From contig OX579639.1 of assembly GCA_951230915.1 (NCBI GenBank), forward strand, positions 16,368,001 through 16,432,000: a stretch of 64,000 nt of DNA, written 5' to 3'. Position numbers and translations under genes: made by a program. The notes beneath the pieces were generated by a model that made no database searches, had not been told where the DNA came from, and saw only the letters and a program-made list of their open reading frames with translations. Positions within the stretch are counted from its first letter, which is position 1. Each line of letters opens with the position of its first letter. The DNA is from Antitrichia curtipendula (lineage: Eukaryota; Streptophyta; Bryopsida; Hypnales; Leucodontaceae). Of the stretch, positions 22,340 through 36,016 are shown in pieces.

Positions 22340-25300
22340 AATTATTGAACTAAGTTGCTTTTCATATGAGAATGTTCTGTAGACCTGCAAACACCAATGT
22401 AAATAGAATGTAAGATGAAAGAATTTGAAAACAATGATCCCTTTCACAGCTGCGTGGTACTATAGCTTTTGAAGCTTCTTAGAGCGCGCCTTGATTCCCG
22501 ACCGTCATTGTATGACAATGCCCTGACACTCTATTGCAAATATGGATACTCATATGACCGCACATGTTTTGTTTGAAGTTAGCCTGGAGATGAGACAAGT
22601 ATTTATATATAGATTGATTTGCATTGTTTTGGTATCTCATCATTTCTTAATTTGAACTCTAGCTTGAATTCAATATTTATGAAATGTTTATGTGATCTAA
22701 TCTTTGGCTAGGATAACAACTTGGAGACAGGCTTAAGACACCTTGCATACGGTTTGGAACTAACTTCGTGTGTTGTTTGCTAATCATGGGTGCAGGTGAG
22801 GCTTGTCTCCTCAAGATTTGACTACATTTGTTTATGAGCAAGATAATTCTTGCTATGAAATTATCTATCAACTTGTAATATGTATTACGTTGGCAATCAA
22901 TTGACGTGATAAGATTTCAACTTACGGATAGTCCCAAGATGCATAGAAGTAATATTTATTATATTGAAAATAGTGAATCTAGTCTAGTTTTGATGCTATA
23001 ATCATAACTGGCTTTCATTCTTGTTTCATAACTGGTTTTGATTATATTTTCATAACTGACATGATTAGTACATAACGATATCATCATTGGTATGATATCG
23101 GTGTCAAGATGTGAACCAAACTAATACACATAGCTTACCTATATTGATAATGTCATGGAACAATTTAGATTCTATATGAGTCATAAATGAGTCATATGAA
23201 AGTAGCTTAAAACAATAAGGTGCATAAGTGTGCACAACCGACCTGCCAGACATGCATAGAATGGTCTAAATTTTGTCTAACTTGTAAAAACTTTGTGTGA
23301 AAGTAGGTTAAACTGATAAGATGCTTAAGTGTGCCCACCCACTCTCCCGGGCACACACTAAAAGGAGTGTTGTTATTAAAAAGAAAACAAAAAGAACTAG
23401 ACTACAAGCATGCTATAGAGATTAATAATACGAAGGCATGCATTGAATCTAATGACTTGTATAAGCAATGTTTTGATCTGAAATACTAGAAAATATCCAG
23501 AAGTGGGGTGACAAAAACAAAACCTTCTCTTTCTCTCTAATACGTAGTGATTTTTTTTCCTTAATATACAAGCTAATTTTTGCTACAATTCATTTTTTTC
23601 TAAATGGTTCTAAGTGGCTTCTTGGTCTTTCTAATTTGATATTTTCTATAGAAGCCATCTTATAATCTATTCTAAAGACATTGACCCTTGTGTATCATAC
23701 TAGAGTTACATCCTTAGGGTTTCTCATTCTTTTGTAAGACAAATTAGAATTTTTTTTTATATATTGAATGTCAAAATTTTGGTACATTTTAGATTCAATT
23801 GTACATTTTCTATACAATGCTTGCTCTGTCAACTAATGACTTCCATTTCATGTGTACTTGCTATCTATTGAAAAATTTCAAAGTATACAAAATGTCTGAA
23901 AGGAAATACATTTTTTTTCATTTGCTTTGTACACATAGATGAAGTTTGATACATGCTATAAATGAAGGTGCAGATAGAATTTAGGATTGTTGCAAGAAAC
24001 ACCCCCTTGTTTTGTAGTGTTTACACAATCTTCATCATTTTTTGCTAGAGTACTTCAAAATTAGAAAAAACCCCTCAAATAAACATGAAAAGTATGTCCA
24101 ATGTATATACCTTTACAAATAAATTACCTTAGGAATGAGTAGCATAAAAAATTCTCTAAGTAGGAGAATTGGAAAAGTGAAAAATCTCAAGAAAATAGAT
24201 ACTTTGACTTTTTAATTTGTAAAAAATAGGAAAAATAACTTTCAAAAACTCTAAAAATACGCCATTTAAGAAGAGTTCATGTTTTAAAGATTTCACAATT
24301 CAAATTCTATTAGAATCTTTCGAATCTTTCAAAATCTACTAATATCATGTGGATTTTTCTATAGAGTGTAAATTTAGAGTTTGAATTTCACCAGAAAAAA
24401 ACCGTATCTACTTCAACTTGCTAAAATGCAACTAAGTGTCCTATACAACTATCTTGCAATTATAGCCCTCTCTATTTGCACCAAATTTTTATATCATTGC
24501 TTTACATCATTAGTACAATGCTTTAGTTGCAAAGTAGTTGTAGAATGAAGTGATACATTATTTTAGTCGCAAAGCAGTCATAAAATGAAGTGTAGGATTA
24601 TGAGAATTGTAACAGTGTTCAAATTTTGAATGATTGTGAGTTATTTTTCATCCAATATTCATCACAATTGTCAATATGGATTACTCCACACTCCACCGTA
24701 TTGATTTGCAGTCACAAAAAATAATTAGAAGATGACTAGGAAACAACTGCAACTATAAAATAATAGTAATTGTTTCCTAATTGTTTTGTAGTTGTTTAGT
24801 AGTCATTTCCTAGTTGTTTCCAAATCATTTTTTAATTATCTTATACCAATAGTCCCATATCAATTGTCAAAAGTACCATTAGATTAGACATATAAGACTT
24901 ATAAATAGTTCTATCCTTATGTACAATGAATTTTGTTAATAGAATTCTAAAATTTCTATAGTTTGTAAATTTCTACATTTTGTAAATTTTGAAATGTACA
25001 AATTCTACAAGTTGCAAATGAGTCACTAATAAGTTGCAAACAAATCACAAACAATTCGCAATGAAGTCATATATTAGGCACAAATGAGTTGCCAATAAGC
25101 ACTATAAGAAAAGCACGTTTTTGGTGGCGTTTAGCAACAAACGCATCGTGTTCTTTCAAACGTCAGATGTTCCAAAAAACATGTACGAGTTTTGCAGAAA
25201 ATGTGACCATGTCACTATGGACGGCTATGTTTGTGACAATGTCAACTGCAACATGGCCATGTTTTTATAAAACGTCGCATACAACATAAACAGCCACGTC

Positions 25301-25840
25301 AACAAGTAGATTTAGAGAAGGGCAACCACGTGGCATATTTTGGAAAAAAATAAATGGATGGATGGATGGACGTCGAACTGGACGTCGAGCTAGACGTCTC
25401 AAACAACATAGGCTAATTATTCCATATCGTTTGTCTCATAATAGACAAATTTTTGCGCTATGGACTTTGAATTTTTTTTAAACTATGTTGAAGAATTGAG
25501 TTCAAAACCTAAAAAAAAAAATTCTACGCCCCCCCTACCCCCTACCCTTCATTTTCAATCTTTAAAAAAATTGTTAAAGAGATGTAAGTTTGAAACTGAA
25601 CAAACAATTGAACCACTAATAGTTGTGAAATAGACTTGAAAGTTGAAATACAATAATCCAAAAATTAGAGTTCTAGCACGCTAATTTAACCTTGCCAAAA
25701 TAATTTTTTATTTTTAAAATTGCACTAAAAAAGAAGCCCTATAAATTCTTTTTCCACCAAGATGCTTAGATTGCCCTCAAATGAAGGTTCTTCATAACAT
25801 TCTCATCACAAATGAAAATTAAATGAATAAAAGCTTTACA
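22340..25840. other. No gene seen; local duplications
   Basis: AT-rich sequence. Two diverged copies about 104 bases apart (23,196 and 23,300) both read GAAAGTAG-TTAAAC-AATAAG-TGC-TAAGTGTGC. TTTCATAACTGG-type words repeat at 22,990-23,060. A pair of units near 24,520-24,600 shares AGTTGCAAAGTAGTTGTAGA-like sequence. A GTTTTGTAGTG word near 24,020 could be an orphan CACTA end. No supported coding frame. Confidence 0.5.
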
Positions 25841-25845
25841 TATAC

Positions 25846-25925
25846 ACTTGTAGGAATATAAAATATAAATAAAATATACTTGTAGGAATATAAAATATAA
25901 ATAAAATATACTTGTAGGAATATAA
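25846..25925. repeat. 32-bp tandem repeat, 2.5 copies
   Basis: ACTTGTAGGAATATAAAATA plus 12 more bases repeats at 25,846, 25,878 and 25,910 with identical sequence, indicating recent duplication. Confidence 0.95.
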
Positions 25926-25959
25926 TGAGATTCTTTATTATATGAGAAAGTTTACATAT

Positions 25960-26097
25960 TACTACAAGAGAAAAGGGTGTTTTACATGTGTTTTTAGTAA
26001 ATTTTTATAGAAAACCTTCTAAAAGGTCATTACTTACAATCTTATGTCTAGAACTATACTTTAAAACTCACTTAAAACATCCCTTTCTCTTGTAGTG
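25960..26097. mobile_element. CACTA-type MITE, 138 bp
   Basis: Ends are inverted repeats: the left starts TACTACAAGAGAAAAGGGTG and the right, on the complement, CACTACAAGAGAAAGGGATG; similarity continues through GTTTTA. The 3-bp target duplication TAT flanks it (25,957-25,959 and 26,098-26,100). The first base of the left end has changed from C to T. No coding capacity, so it depended on an unseen autonomous CACTA element. Confidence 0.85.
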
Positions 26098-27139
26098 TAT
26101 ACTGCTACAACATCTAAGAATTTTTTTCTTTTTTTTGAAAGTCAACTAAGACGTCTACACGTTTTTTGAGATGGTTTGGGAGACATTAGATCAGACGTTT
26201 CTAGAGACATTTTTGCAACGTCAATGGAGACGTAAACTAAGACATCCATATGTTTTCGCAAACATCAAATGAGACAATGTCATGCTCATCTTCATGTCTC
26301 TAAAATTTTATTTTTATTACAAACTATACATTTTACATATACCTCCTACCACCCCACTTCTATATAAGTTTGTATCCTCATTTCAATATATTGACAAGAA
26401 ATGGCTTTTCACGCCATTTAACATAATTGTCAAATATGGATTATTTTGTATGGAGTCTTGTGTATGTTGTATAATATATGGCTTATAATGTATGGCATAT
26501 TGTGTTATATATTTGCCAAATATTGTGTATAGTGTATAATTTATGGCGTATTGTATATAGGGTATTGAATATGAACACAACGTTGTCTCTATTGATGTCT
26601 CTGAAAACATGTGGATGCTTGAGTTGATGTTCTAGAAAAAACATCTGGATGTCTCAATGGACATCCATAGCACAAAGCATAGTATAAATGATGCTTAGTA
26701 GCATGAAAATCATGTAATTGTGGAAGTCAAAGGGAACATGTGCACGTCACATAAGATGTCTCTCTAGACTTCAGACTAGACACAACACAATGAACATGTC
26801 ATAATTGTGAACCACTATAAAATTGACACATGGCAATGACATCATCCAAAGAATGGATGAAAATATAGCTTATGTGACACTATCCACCCCATCATTGCTG
26901 AAGTGGCGCACACATGGCAATTTCTTAACTTTAAAAAAAATATATGTTTTTTAAGACGTCTTTGTAAATCTTCTCCAAATCTAACCAAATTTTGGGTGAT
27001 TCTTCATGTTTTTAGGCTTGTCAATCTTGAAGCATTTTTTTTAATATCCAAGTGGACATAGCTAACATTCAAAAAAACATAACTACCACATTATGGGCTT
27101 GTTACAAAAAATGTGGGTATCTTCTAGTGTATTGGACAA

Positions 27140-28800
27140 CACAAACACCAAACTTTTATCCCATATTTGGTAGGTTTTTGTTTCAAATATTGTCTAAAAT
27201 TATAGTATTGACCTTTGTACTTGTCTACATACAAGTACTGATCAGGATTGAAATCGAATTTGTAATGTGAAACAAACTCTTCAACCAACAAACAAACTTT
27301 ACCATTTTTTTGTAACCCTAATTTTTCTTGCTTTTAGATCAAGTCACTATTATCGACAAGGTGGATGCAGCTTAGAATAAATAGGAATCTATTTCTACTC
27401 ATAATTGCTTGGATGATAGGGCATCCAAAGAATTTTTCCTACTTCTTGTAACACTTCAAACCTGGCAATTACTTTATGCCCATATATATCACTATTCCTA
27501 GCCACACTTTCATTTCAGAAATACTAAGCTTGATCCAGTTTGCTCCACCGTTACGCTTTCCATCACTTTTTCAAAAAAACACGTGGTATTAAGTGCAATA
27601 TTCAGTTAAAAATTGCATAATGGAAGGCTGGGTATTTTTTTTTTAAACTATTGAAAAAATATGTATCTAGGACTTACCTTAAGTACCTTCATTGAATCCC
27701 TACATCATGTCAGTTCAATCAATTTTTGCATATCTTTTCAGCATTATTAACAAACAACATTAACTACTAAAAAATAAAATCGCAAGTCATGAAGTTTGAA
27801 TTCCTCACCTAATGCTTGGTGGTGGAAAACCTTAATAGTACATCATATTCATTAGTTTGGGAGATTGAGGACCTCCCAAAATAATCATGGTGATCTCGAC
27901 TTAAATCAACAATTTCCACTAAAATGAGAGTTTTGATGTAAATTGACATAAAACCTTTCAATATTAGGTCAAATCTTGAAAGGTTTTCTATCCGTTTAAC
28001 TTGAATCGACTTAAATTGACATAAAACCTTTCAATATTAGGTCAAATCTAAAATCTATCAATTTAACTCGAATCGAGTTAAATTGAAAAGAAAACCTTTT
28101 AATTTTAGCTGAATTGATATAAAACTTTTCGTTGAGTTTTTTTTAAATAACCTCTCATTTCAATGGAAAACTCCCATTTTAATGAATATGGTGTTGTACC
28201 TTGCTACATCTTGCTTCATATGTGAAATCAAAGATCTTTTAGAAACTTATATGACATAAAGCATATAACCAAAAAAGATAAATTTTTAGTAACCACTAGC
28301 CAAAAAGGGCAAACTTTTAGTAATTAGTGACCAAAAAGGACAATTTTTCAATAATGTTAATGACCAATTAGTTTGAACTTGAGATATACTTATTATACAC
28401 AACAAAATTGACATTTTAGTAACTAGTGATCAAAGAAAATAGATTTTTAGTAATATAATGACTTACTAGCATTGAGAATTTGGAATATACTTATTATATA
28501 CAACCAACTTGATCATTTAGTACTAGAAACAACATTTCAATCATTTTAAATTAATTGATCGTACTTAATACCACCCTTTTTTTTACAGTAGTCTCTTTTC
28601 AAATACCTAACATATTTTAAAATCATTGAATTGGAGTGTTTGTAAGCACTCTAAGATTCTAATGGTAAAACATTGTAATTATTAGTAGGGATTTTACCAA
28701 TTATAATTTAACACTCTTTTTAAAGATTTGTGTATGTAAAATTCTTATAATAAAATAGAAAAAGGACAAAAAAACAAAAAAACAAAAAAATTGAGACCGA
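27140..28800. other. No gene seen; local direct repeats
   Basis: A 30-base segment beginning ACATAAAACCTTTCAATATT occurs at about 27,946 and again at about 28,020. Related AAAAGG-CAA-TTTTAGTAA units recur at 28,270-28,480. No supported frame. Confidence 0.5.
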
Positions 28801-28819
28801 AGTGACAACTTGGGGACCA

Positions 28820-29480
28820 TATTATCACATCAAATTTAGCATACAAATCTTATTTTGATTCACTACACCATTACAACATTCACCACTAAGTAAAGTGAAT
28901 ATCCATGTCTATCAATAGTTCCCAAAGATAACAACATTCATAAACAAAAATCATTTCATTGCACCATGACTACTATTATTGCTAAAGCATGACACCTATG
29001 TCGATCATATCAAGTCTAACATGCAAATTTTATCTTGGTTCAATGCACCATCACAACTATCATTGCTACAATCATATTTATCACATCAAGTCTTACAGAC
29101 AATTTTTTTCTTAATTTCCTATACCATCACAACTATCACTATTAATTAAAATGGATAGCCATGTCTATCATATCAAATCTCACACACAAGTCTTATCTTA
29201 GTTCACTACGCCATCACAACTACCACCCCTAAAGTAGATAGCCACATCTACCAATAGCTCACAAAAAAAATGCCTAATCATCAGCAAAAATCTTTTCTCT
29301 ATACCATCATTGCTAAGTAGATAGCCATATCTATTGCATCAAGTCTGATATACAAATCTTATTTTAGTTCACTATATCATCATAGCTAGATATATCAGTA
29401 CTAAAGTGGGTAGTCATGTTTATCAATAACTCACAAGAATTATATTTTGATATTTTGATATTTTTTATCAATAGTCATAA
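28820..29480. repeat. Degenerate satellite-like tandem array
   Basis: A unit of roughly 100-190 bases recurs at least four times with heavy change. Recurring words are CACATCAAGTCTNACA, CAAATCTTATTTTAGTTCAC, ACCATCACAACTA and GATAGCCATGTCTATCA in the same order. Period varies because of deletions. Confidence 0.65.
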
Positions 29481-29489
29481 GCAAAAATC

Positions 29490-32400
29490 CTTTGATCCAT
29501 TCTTGCCATCAATAATTTCAGTAGAGCTTTCCACAAATAATAATCTCCTAAAAATTTGATCCCTAGCCTACTCCCATAATATGCCTATAATACAGTAATC
29601 ATTTACTTAGCATTGGCATTGATTCTAGCTACGAAGACAACCACCACACAATAATAAACTATAATATACATATGAAAAAAACTAACAATCCTACACAAAC
29701 CTAACACCAAATACTACATTTTTTGCAAAATACTAGGTTTATTGTAATATGAATCTATATTCTAGTTGAGATATATAATTCATGTGCCAAATTTATTGTT
29801 TGGTAGTCTCTAAGTGGAACTTCAAACAAATAAATTCATAAAGTAGAGTAGTTCCAAAAAAGTAACCAAAGCAAGGAGATACTAGGCATTAGTCTTAGAA
29901 ATATTTATACATCCAAAGATAGGATATTTTTTAAATAACTTGAGCAAAATCTTTTAATTTTTTGACTTCTAACATAGGATACTAGTATTGGAGTTTATAG
30001 AATTATAACAAGTATAGGGCATTGTAATTGTCCAACATCTTAAAATGAACATAAGTTGCCCTTTTAAACAAAAATGACTTTACACCAAATTAGATTTGCT
30101 TGCACCTAATGAAGTAATACTTTCCAAAAACAAAATTGTAATTGCATTTGCGTGAGATTTGAAACCATAGACTAGTTGTTTGTATTAAAAAAGTTTAGTC
30201 CTTGGCTTTGAATGAAAGTGGCTATGTCCTTGTTTAAGGTAACAAAATGAAATTTTTTATAGAGGGTTGTTTCAAAATCCTAAGTCAATCACATTATCCA
30301 CTTGCATGCACCTCCACTTGTTTATCCAACATGTTCCTAACTTTCAAGATTGTGAGTAGGGTTATTTTTTTCATTTTTAATGAAGTGCTAAAGTGGCAAT
30401 ATTGAATGTTACAGTGGTGCTCCAAATGTTAACATTCATCCATATATTGGATAGAAAATACCATATTAGCACATATCACATATCCATAATTTAGTTTTCA
30501 TCCATAATCTGGCGATTTCATCCAAGTTTAGTTTTTTTAATTTGAAGTTTTCTGGCGATTTTCCACCTTTTTTGTACCATTTTTTCCTATAGGCATGGTG
30601 CTAGGCCATAAAATTTGGTGCAATTTTGCACCAAATTGCTAGAAAAAAACACATTGATTGTGAGTTATTTCTTTTTTTTAGCCTTCTATCTGAGCATTTT
30701 TGTGAAGCCATGGCATAGCTTAAGGTTCGATTGTATGTATTGGATAAGGTATAATCTCCATTTGAGTTGATTGAACGAGTGGCTGCACAATAGAAGAGTC
30801 CTACATCGACTTCAAAGCGTGTTTGGAAGTTAGTCACTACATGAAGTGGGAATTAAACTTTTGGAATTTTGAATAATAATGCAAAATGAAATCTATAATG
30901 GAATCTATGGACACTATTGTCAATGTGTGTATATCATTTGGATGGTGGGTGGTGACAACCACAACCAAGCAAAAGGGAGGTGCATATAGGCCATTAAAAC
31001 CTCCAAGGATATCTTGTACATGCTTTTCACCTCCTTTAAAGGATGTTAGTTTCTTTCTTGTTAAGTATGTTGAGGTCAGCAACTTTACGTCATCCTCTAG
31101 GATTAGTCATGTAAATATTGACATACATATAGAATGGATTCTTCTTAAAGAGGACTAGGATTATGCTACTGCAAACTCCACTTCAAACTTATAGCAATAG
31201 ACTGTAGATGCTTTAGAGGAGGTCAATTTTTTGTTCTTTTTTGAATGTGCATAAGGTTTAGGGTTCAAAATAACTAATGGCATTGTGATGTGCTTTCCAA
31301 ATATAGTAGTATATTATTTTTGTAGGATTGTAATTTGATTTGTTAATAGCTCTAATTACATTGAACTCAAAATTGAAAATGTGGTACTGTTCTTGATTTG
31401 TTACTACCATTATTTTTGCTTCTAATTTTTTTTACTTCCATGCCCTAGTTGTTGTCTTACTAATTAATGTGGACATGAACACATTCAAAATACCATGCTT
31501 AGTAGTAGACAATTGTTTCAAAAAGAATTGAAGCTTCTTTTACAAATTTGACAAGTTTTTTTTGTAAGAAGAGAGGGTGTAAATGTAAATCTCAATGGTT
31601 GTACGTATACTTGAATTGTTTTGAATGTTATTGTATTGTTAATGATAATATCCACATTTAAATTAGTTAAAAGCTTATAGTTATAGTATGCAAAGCTTAC
31701 CTATAATTATATATGGATGCATTGATATTATTAGAGGGTTGTTAGACTTGTTGAAGTCTTTGTACATATCTTTGTTATTTGTTGTAAAGTTCAAAAAACC
31801 TAAATTGTGAAGCGCAAATCTAAAACTTTAAACCAACAAGATGTATATAAAAACAATAAAGAAAAAATTAAAACTAATAAAAAAAACTTGGGAGGATCAC
31901 TTAGATTTTTTACCAAACAACGTATGGCATAAATAAGGAGGTATTATTTTATGGTTAAAAAATTAGAAAAAATTAGAGGTAATATATAGAGTACAAATCA
32001 ATGTATAGTGAGGTACAGTTCATTTACGAATTTTTCATTCAGTTTTTACTAGAAAGTTCATCAACTTTAGAAAGCTCTAGCATGCTCAAAAAATAACCGA
32101 CTTTGAAATTGAAAATTGCGTTGGAATTGCAATGAAGTGCACTTCAACTTTATATAACGTGAAAAATGAATAATTTAAAATTATTCAATAATTTGGATTC
32201 CTTTTATATACTATTTGTCATTTTATAGAGAACCTTTGGAGGATACTCAAAGATTTTTTGCATTTGGGTGAAGAACAAGCAAGAAATCATACAAACAATT
32301 CAAGTGGTATGGAAATAAGTATTTCTAAAGCAATTGTGAAGGTTAATTTCTTATATATACTATTGAATACAAGCTGTAGTTTCTACAAATGTTGGCAACA

Positions 32401-35390
32401 TTAGATAGTACATAGTGTATAGAAAACATCAAACTCTTTGTATGATTTTCAGTTACATATGTGTGCTTGTAATTATGAAAAAGTAGACTTTAGTGTAATT
32501 CCAATACAATTCACAATTTACAATTCTGTTCATTTTTTTATGCACACGGGCCTCCTAAAGTTCTCCTAATATCATGAGGATCCAAAATTTGTAATTCAAT
32601 TGTATCCCATTGTACATTCAATTATAAGTAAGATACACATAAATAATACCTCATATTTGTAATTTTTTGTCTTCAAAATAACCTCATAGATATGAACCCT
32701 ATGAAGTTATTGTAGGTGGGATCAATTTATAGAGTATTGATTTGTTTGGTTGGATGAAAAATCGTGTGTTGGTTCAGTAAAATGGATATTTTCTATCTTT
32801 GTGTAGCTTTACAATTTGGTCCTTTTTTTACACCATTGTAGGCAATTGGGATGGTTCACATGTTTTTCACTTCACTTTGGTTGCTTTGCTTGTGACCTTG
32901 TGTGTTTTTAATCTTGTTATTGCTGCAACACCGATTTTATTTTCTGCTTCCCAAACAATCGTTTGAATGTGGTATGTGGGCATACACTACTTAGAAGGTT
33001 TAGAATTTATTGAATTCATATGTTCTGGTTTAGGATTTATTATTATTATTTATGGTTAGTGTCTAATAATTGGAGTTTGTGGTTTATCGTCATGTGTAAG
33101 GTGTATGGTGGAGGATTCACTTTGTAAAGATTTGTAGAAATTTTAGTGTATATGAGGTACAATGGAGAGTTGGAGGAGCTCTGTGACATTTTGTATTGTG
33201 GTTGGGAGCCTCGCAAGATTTCTATGGCGAACAGTGAAGATTGACAATTTCACGCATCTTATCACTCCTATTAATGATCCTAGCAGCCTAGGCATGCGTA
33301 ATAAGATTTAGCATGTTTTTTTTCCTATTAGCTTGAGGCATTTATGATTTTGTGGATTTCCATGTAGTGTATGCAATAGAATTAAAACAACCATTTACTT
33401 TACTACATAGACTTCTAATTGTGTTATGAACACATTTTGGGCTTCAAATACTTTGATGTTATTATTGTTGGTGCACCATACTTGCTTGAACATTTCTAGT
33501 TTAATTTTGCATTTCTAATTTTTTCTTGGCTTTGTGCATTTTTGACGTCCTTACATATTGTTTTGTATTGCATGGTGTATCACCTTGTTGATGGAATTCT
33601 AGTGCCTCATTTTGTTGTTCACTACATTCTATTGGATGTGAATGCTATTAGTTTCTAGTTCATGTATGTTGTTTTTGTCTTTGTTCTCTTTTATGGCCTT
33701 CCTTTGCTTATTCAGTTTATGATTTGAAGATTCACATGTAATGTATGCTTTCATTAGATGTTTTTTTCAGGCCTTTGGAAGATTGTGAGTTCTCGGATTA
33801 TGGAGAACATGGGAACAGAACTACAACAAAAAATCTAACATGGTTAGGAAACTACCAAGCCAAAAAATGATATTTATTTAATATTTAATAATTTGGTTGC
33901 GTTGTTGTAGTTCATAGCAAGGGAAACAGCCTCGAAACAGTCTCTTCAAGGCCCCCCAAAACATTTAATGATAGTAGGAAGAAGGCAACAATGTGTGGAA
34001 AGTATTTGAAATTGTATTAAGTGAATGCCAATTGTATTTGTAGATCATGTATTATATTTTTGTCTTTAATCTTTGTATTTGCCTTTTCTTACTTTACTTT
34101 TTTTCTTATAATAAAGCAAGGGTGTTGAAAATTATCCCTCCTTTAGAATTCTAAGTAATTGTAAGGGGCCATAAAATACCATGAATTAGGAAATTAGGTA
34201 ATAATAGGGACCATTTAATTGTTCATGGTCATCAAAGTATCCCTCAAAATTAAAAAAATTGGTCACAAGTGATGTACAACCCCTTCCATCCAGACAAAGT
34301 GATCCTCCAAAGCAATACTCCCATCTAAAATACCCCATTTTAGAAAGCTAGGTAACAATATGGATGGAAAAAAAAATTTGCATACTTATGAGATGTTTGC
34401 ATTTATCTATTTTTAGAAATTTGAATGCTTGGTCATTAAAGGATTACTGTAAAAGGTCTTTTCTTGAGCTTTATGGAATATTTTCTGAACTAAACAAAAA
34501 GTTGAAGTTTTGATAAGTTTTATCAATTTATTTTGTGAATTGTAAATGCAAGACCTTAAATATGACATGTAGTGGATTACATATCTAGGAAATAAAAATT
34601 AAGCCATACTACATATAGATTGAAATATATTAGAATGTTTAATTAGTAGTGGGTTAAAAATTTGAAGCAATTCAAAGTCTTTCTATGTAGCTTCACTTGA
34701 ATTCAAGAAGCATAATCAAAATCTTGTTTTGAGTGTAAAAAATATAGTTAAAAATTATTGTAAATGTAAAAATAAATTGATTTGAGCTCTTACAAATCAA
34801 GTGTGAAGAGTTTTGCAGCGCATTCTCTTGTACAAAATCTTCAAAAGCAAAACCATTATTTTTTTCAAAACTATATTTGATTTGATGATAAAAAATAGTA
34901 GACTTCAAATGATATTGATCTAAAAATACTAAAAATACTAACAAGATTAGATTTTATTTAACCAAAATTTTGATGACACCTAAATGTAGTTATTTAGGAA
35001 CTAACATTAAAAAAAAAAATCCTTAAAACCAATTTGTGGAGGGTAACTTCTTTGCATATTCAAATTAATTTATGGAAGCATATTTTTGTTACAGATCTAA
35101 AAATATTATTTGTACTTTAACTCTATTTCCTACATTTTTCAAGCTCCAAATGCCAAAAGATTTCTAAATTGGTTAATCCAAAGAATGATAAAACAATTTC
35201 ATCACAATCAATGATAGAGATTGTACAAAAATTGAGTTGAGTTAATTTGACCCCTTCATCTCAATGAAATCATTTTGTCCTTCTCAAAGAATGTATAATA
35301 TTCCCCCTTCGTGTGAATATACCCTCCATGGGTTAAAAAATTAGCACAACATTGTTGGATCCTCTAAACAATAATGAACCCAAAATAGTG
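29490..35390. other. No gene seen
   Basis: Long AT-rich stretch. Short open frames at 30,601-30,837 (-), 30,886-31,158 (+) and 34,693-34,944 (-) show no domain I recognise, no neighbours and no splice pattern I could defend. Apart from the repeat at 30,441, nothing stands out. Confidence 0.55.
30441..30512. repeat. Dispersed repeat, copy 2 (pair at 7.25 kb)
   Basis: Matches 7,250-7,335 in the same orientation, through ATATTGGATAGAAA and TTAGCACATATCACAT, with scattered substitutions. Confidence 0.6.
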
Positions 35391-35399
35391 AACCCGTGA

Positions 35400-36016
35400 G
35401 ATAAAATAAAGCCACTGTTCCCGAAGCGCCTGCGGCCCTGCCTGCTGCACTGCCGCACTAATTACTTTTTCCCACGTAAAAGGAGACCAAAAGCTAAAAA
35501 AGGAAAAGGCAATAATAATAATACCCCTAATAAATCCGTTCCCGGTTCCCCCGCAGTTCCCCCGCACCTCTCCGCTCCTCGTCGTCTCGCACTTGGTATT
35601 TGGTGTCTGTCGTCCCTCCTCCACGAGCCTTTCGCTTTCTTTCTCTCCCGCCTTCGCCATAGCCAAGCCAAACCAAACCAAAGCAAAGGGAACCAAATCC
35701 TGTTCTCCAACACCGCCAGTAACCGCGTCATTCCGCTCTTGATTGCGCTCCTGCCATTCCCGCACACTCGCCATCACCAATTCCCGCTCTCACGCCCCGT
35801 CTATCTCTTCTCTCCCGCGCACCTCAAGTCGTCGTCTTCCGCTTCTTGTTTGCTTCTTCCATAGCTGCTTTGACTCTGCGGACGGAAGTCATTGCAAGCG
35901 CTTGGAGATTCTCTTGAGAGAGAGAATTTTTTTTTGAGGTTTTCTGGAGAGGTTAAATTTTTTTTAGTTTTTTTTCCAAAGGGAGGTGCGGGGCGGAGTT
36001 TTGTTGTGGATACGGA
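35400..36016 (+). promoter_or_regulatory. GC-rich promoter/5' leader of the MBD gene
   Basis: The base composition switches from AT-rich to GC-rich near 35,400 and stays so up to the ATG at 36,017. Pyrimidine tracts (CTTTCTTTCTCTCCCGCC near 35,633 and CTCTTCTCTCCCGCGC near 35,805) are typical of plant transcription starts and leaders. No convincing TATA box is placed and the start site cannot be fixed from sequence alone. Confidence 0.5.

Larger units (their letters stand above)
25099..27135. mobile_element. Possible CACTA-type element (weak)
   Basis: A left end CACTATAAGAAAAGCACG at 25,099 and a right end whose complement reads CACTAGAAGATACCCACA near 27,135 share a CACTA-type start. The interior is rich in ACGTCT/AGACATC words as in subterminal repeats. 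The flanking three bases do not match, so pairing of the two ends is uncertain. The 25,960-26,097 MITE lies within. The open frame at 25,089-25,289 has no recognisable motif. Confidence 0.25.

Noticed and set aside
35364..35937. GC-rich open frames on both strands upstream of the MBD gene
   Set aside because: High GC lowers stop frequency; the region reads as promoter and leader, and the frames lack motifs or a sensible start.
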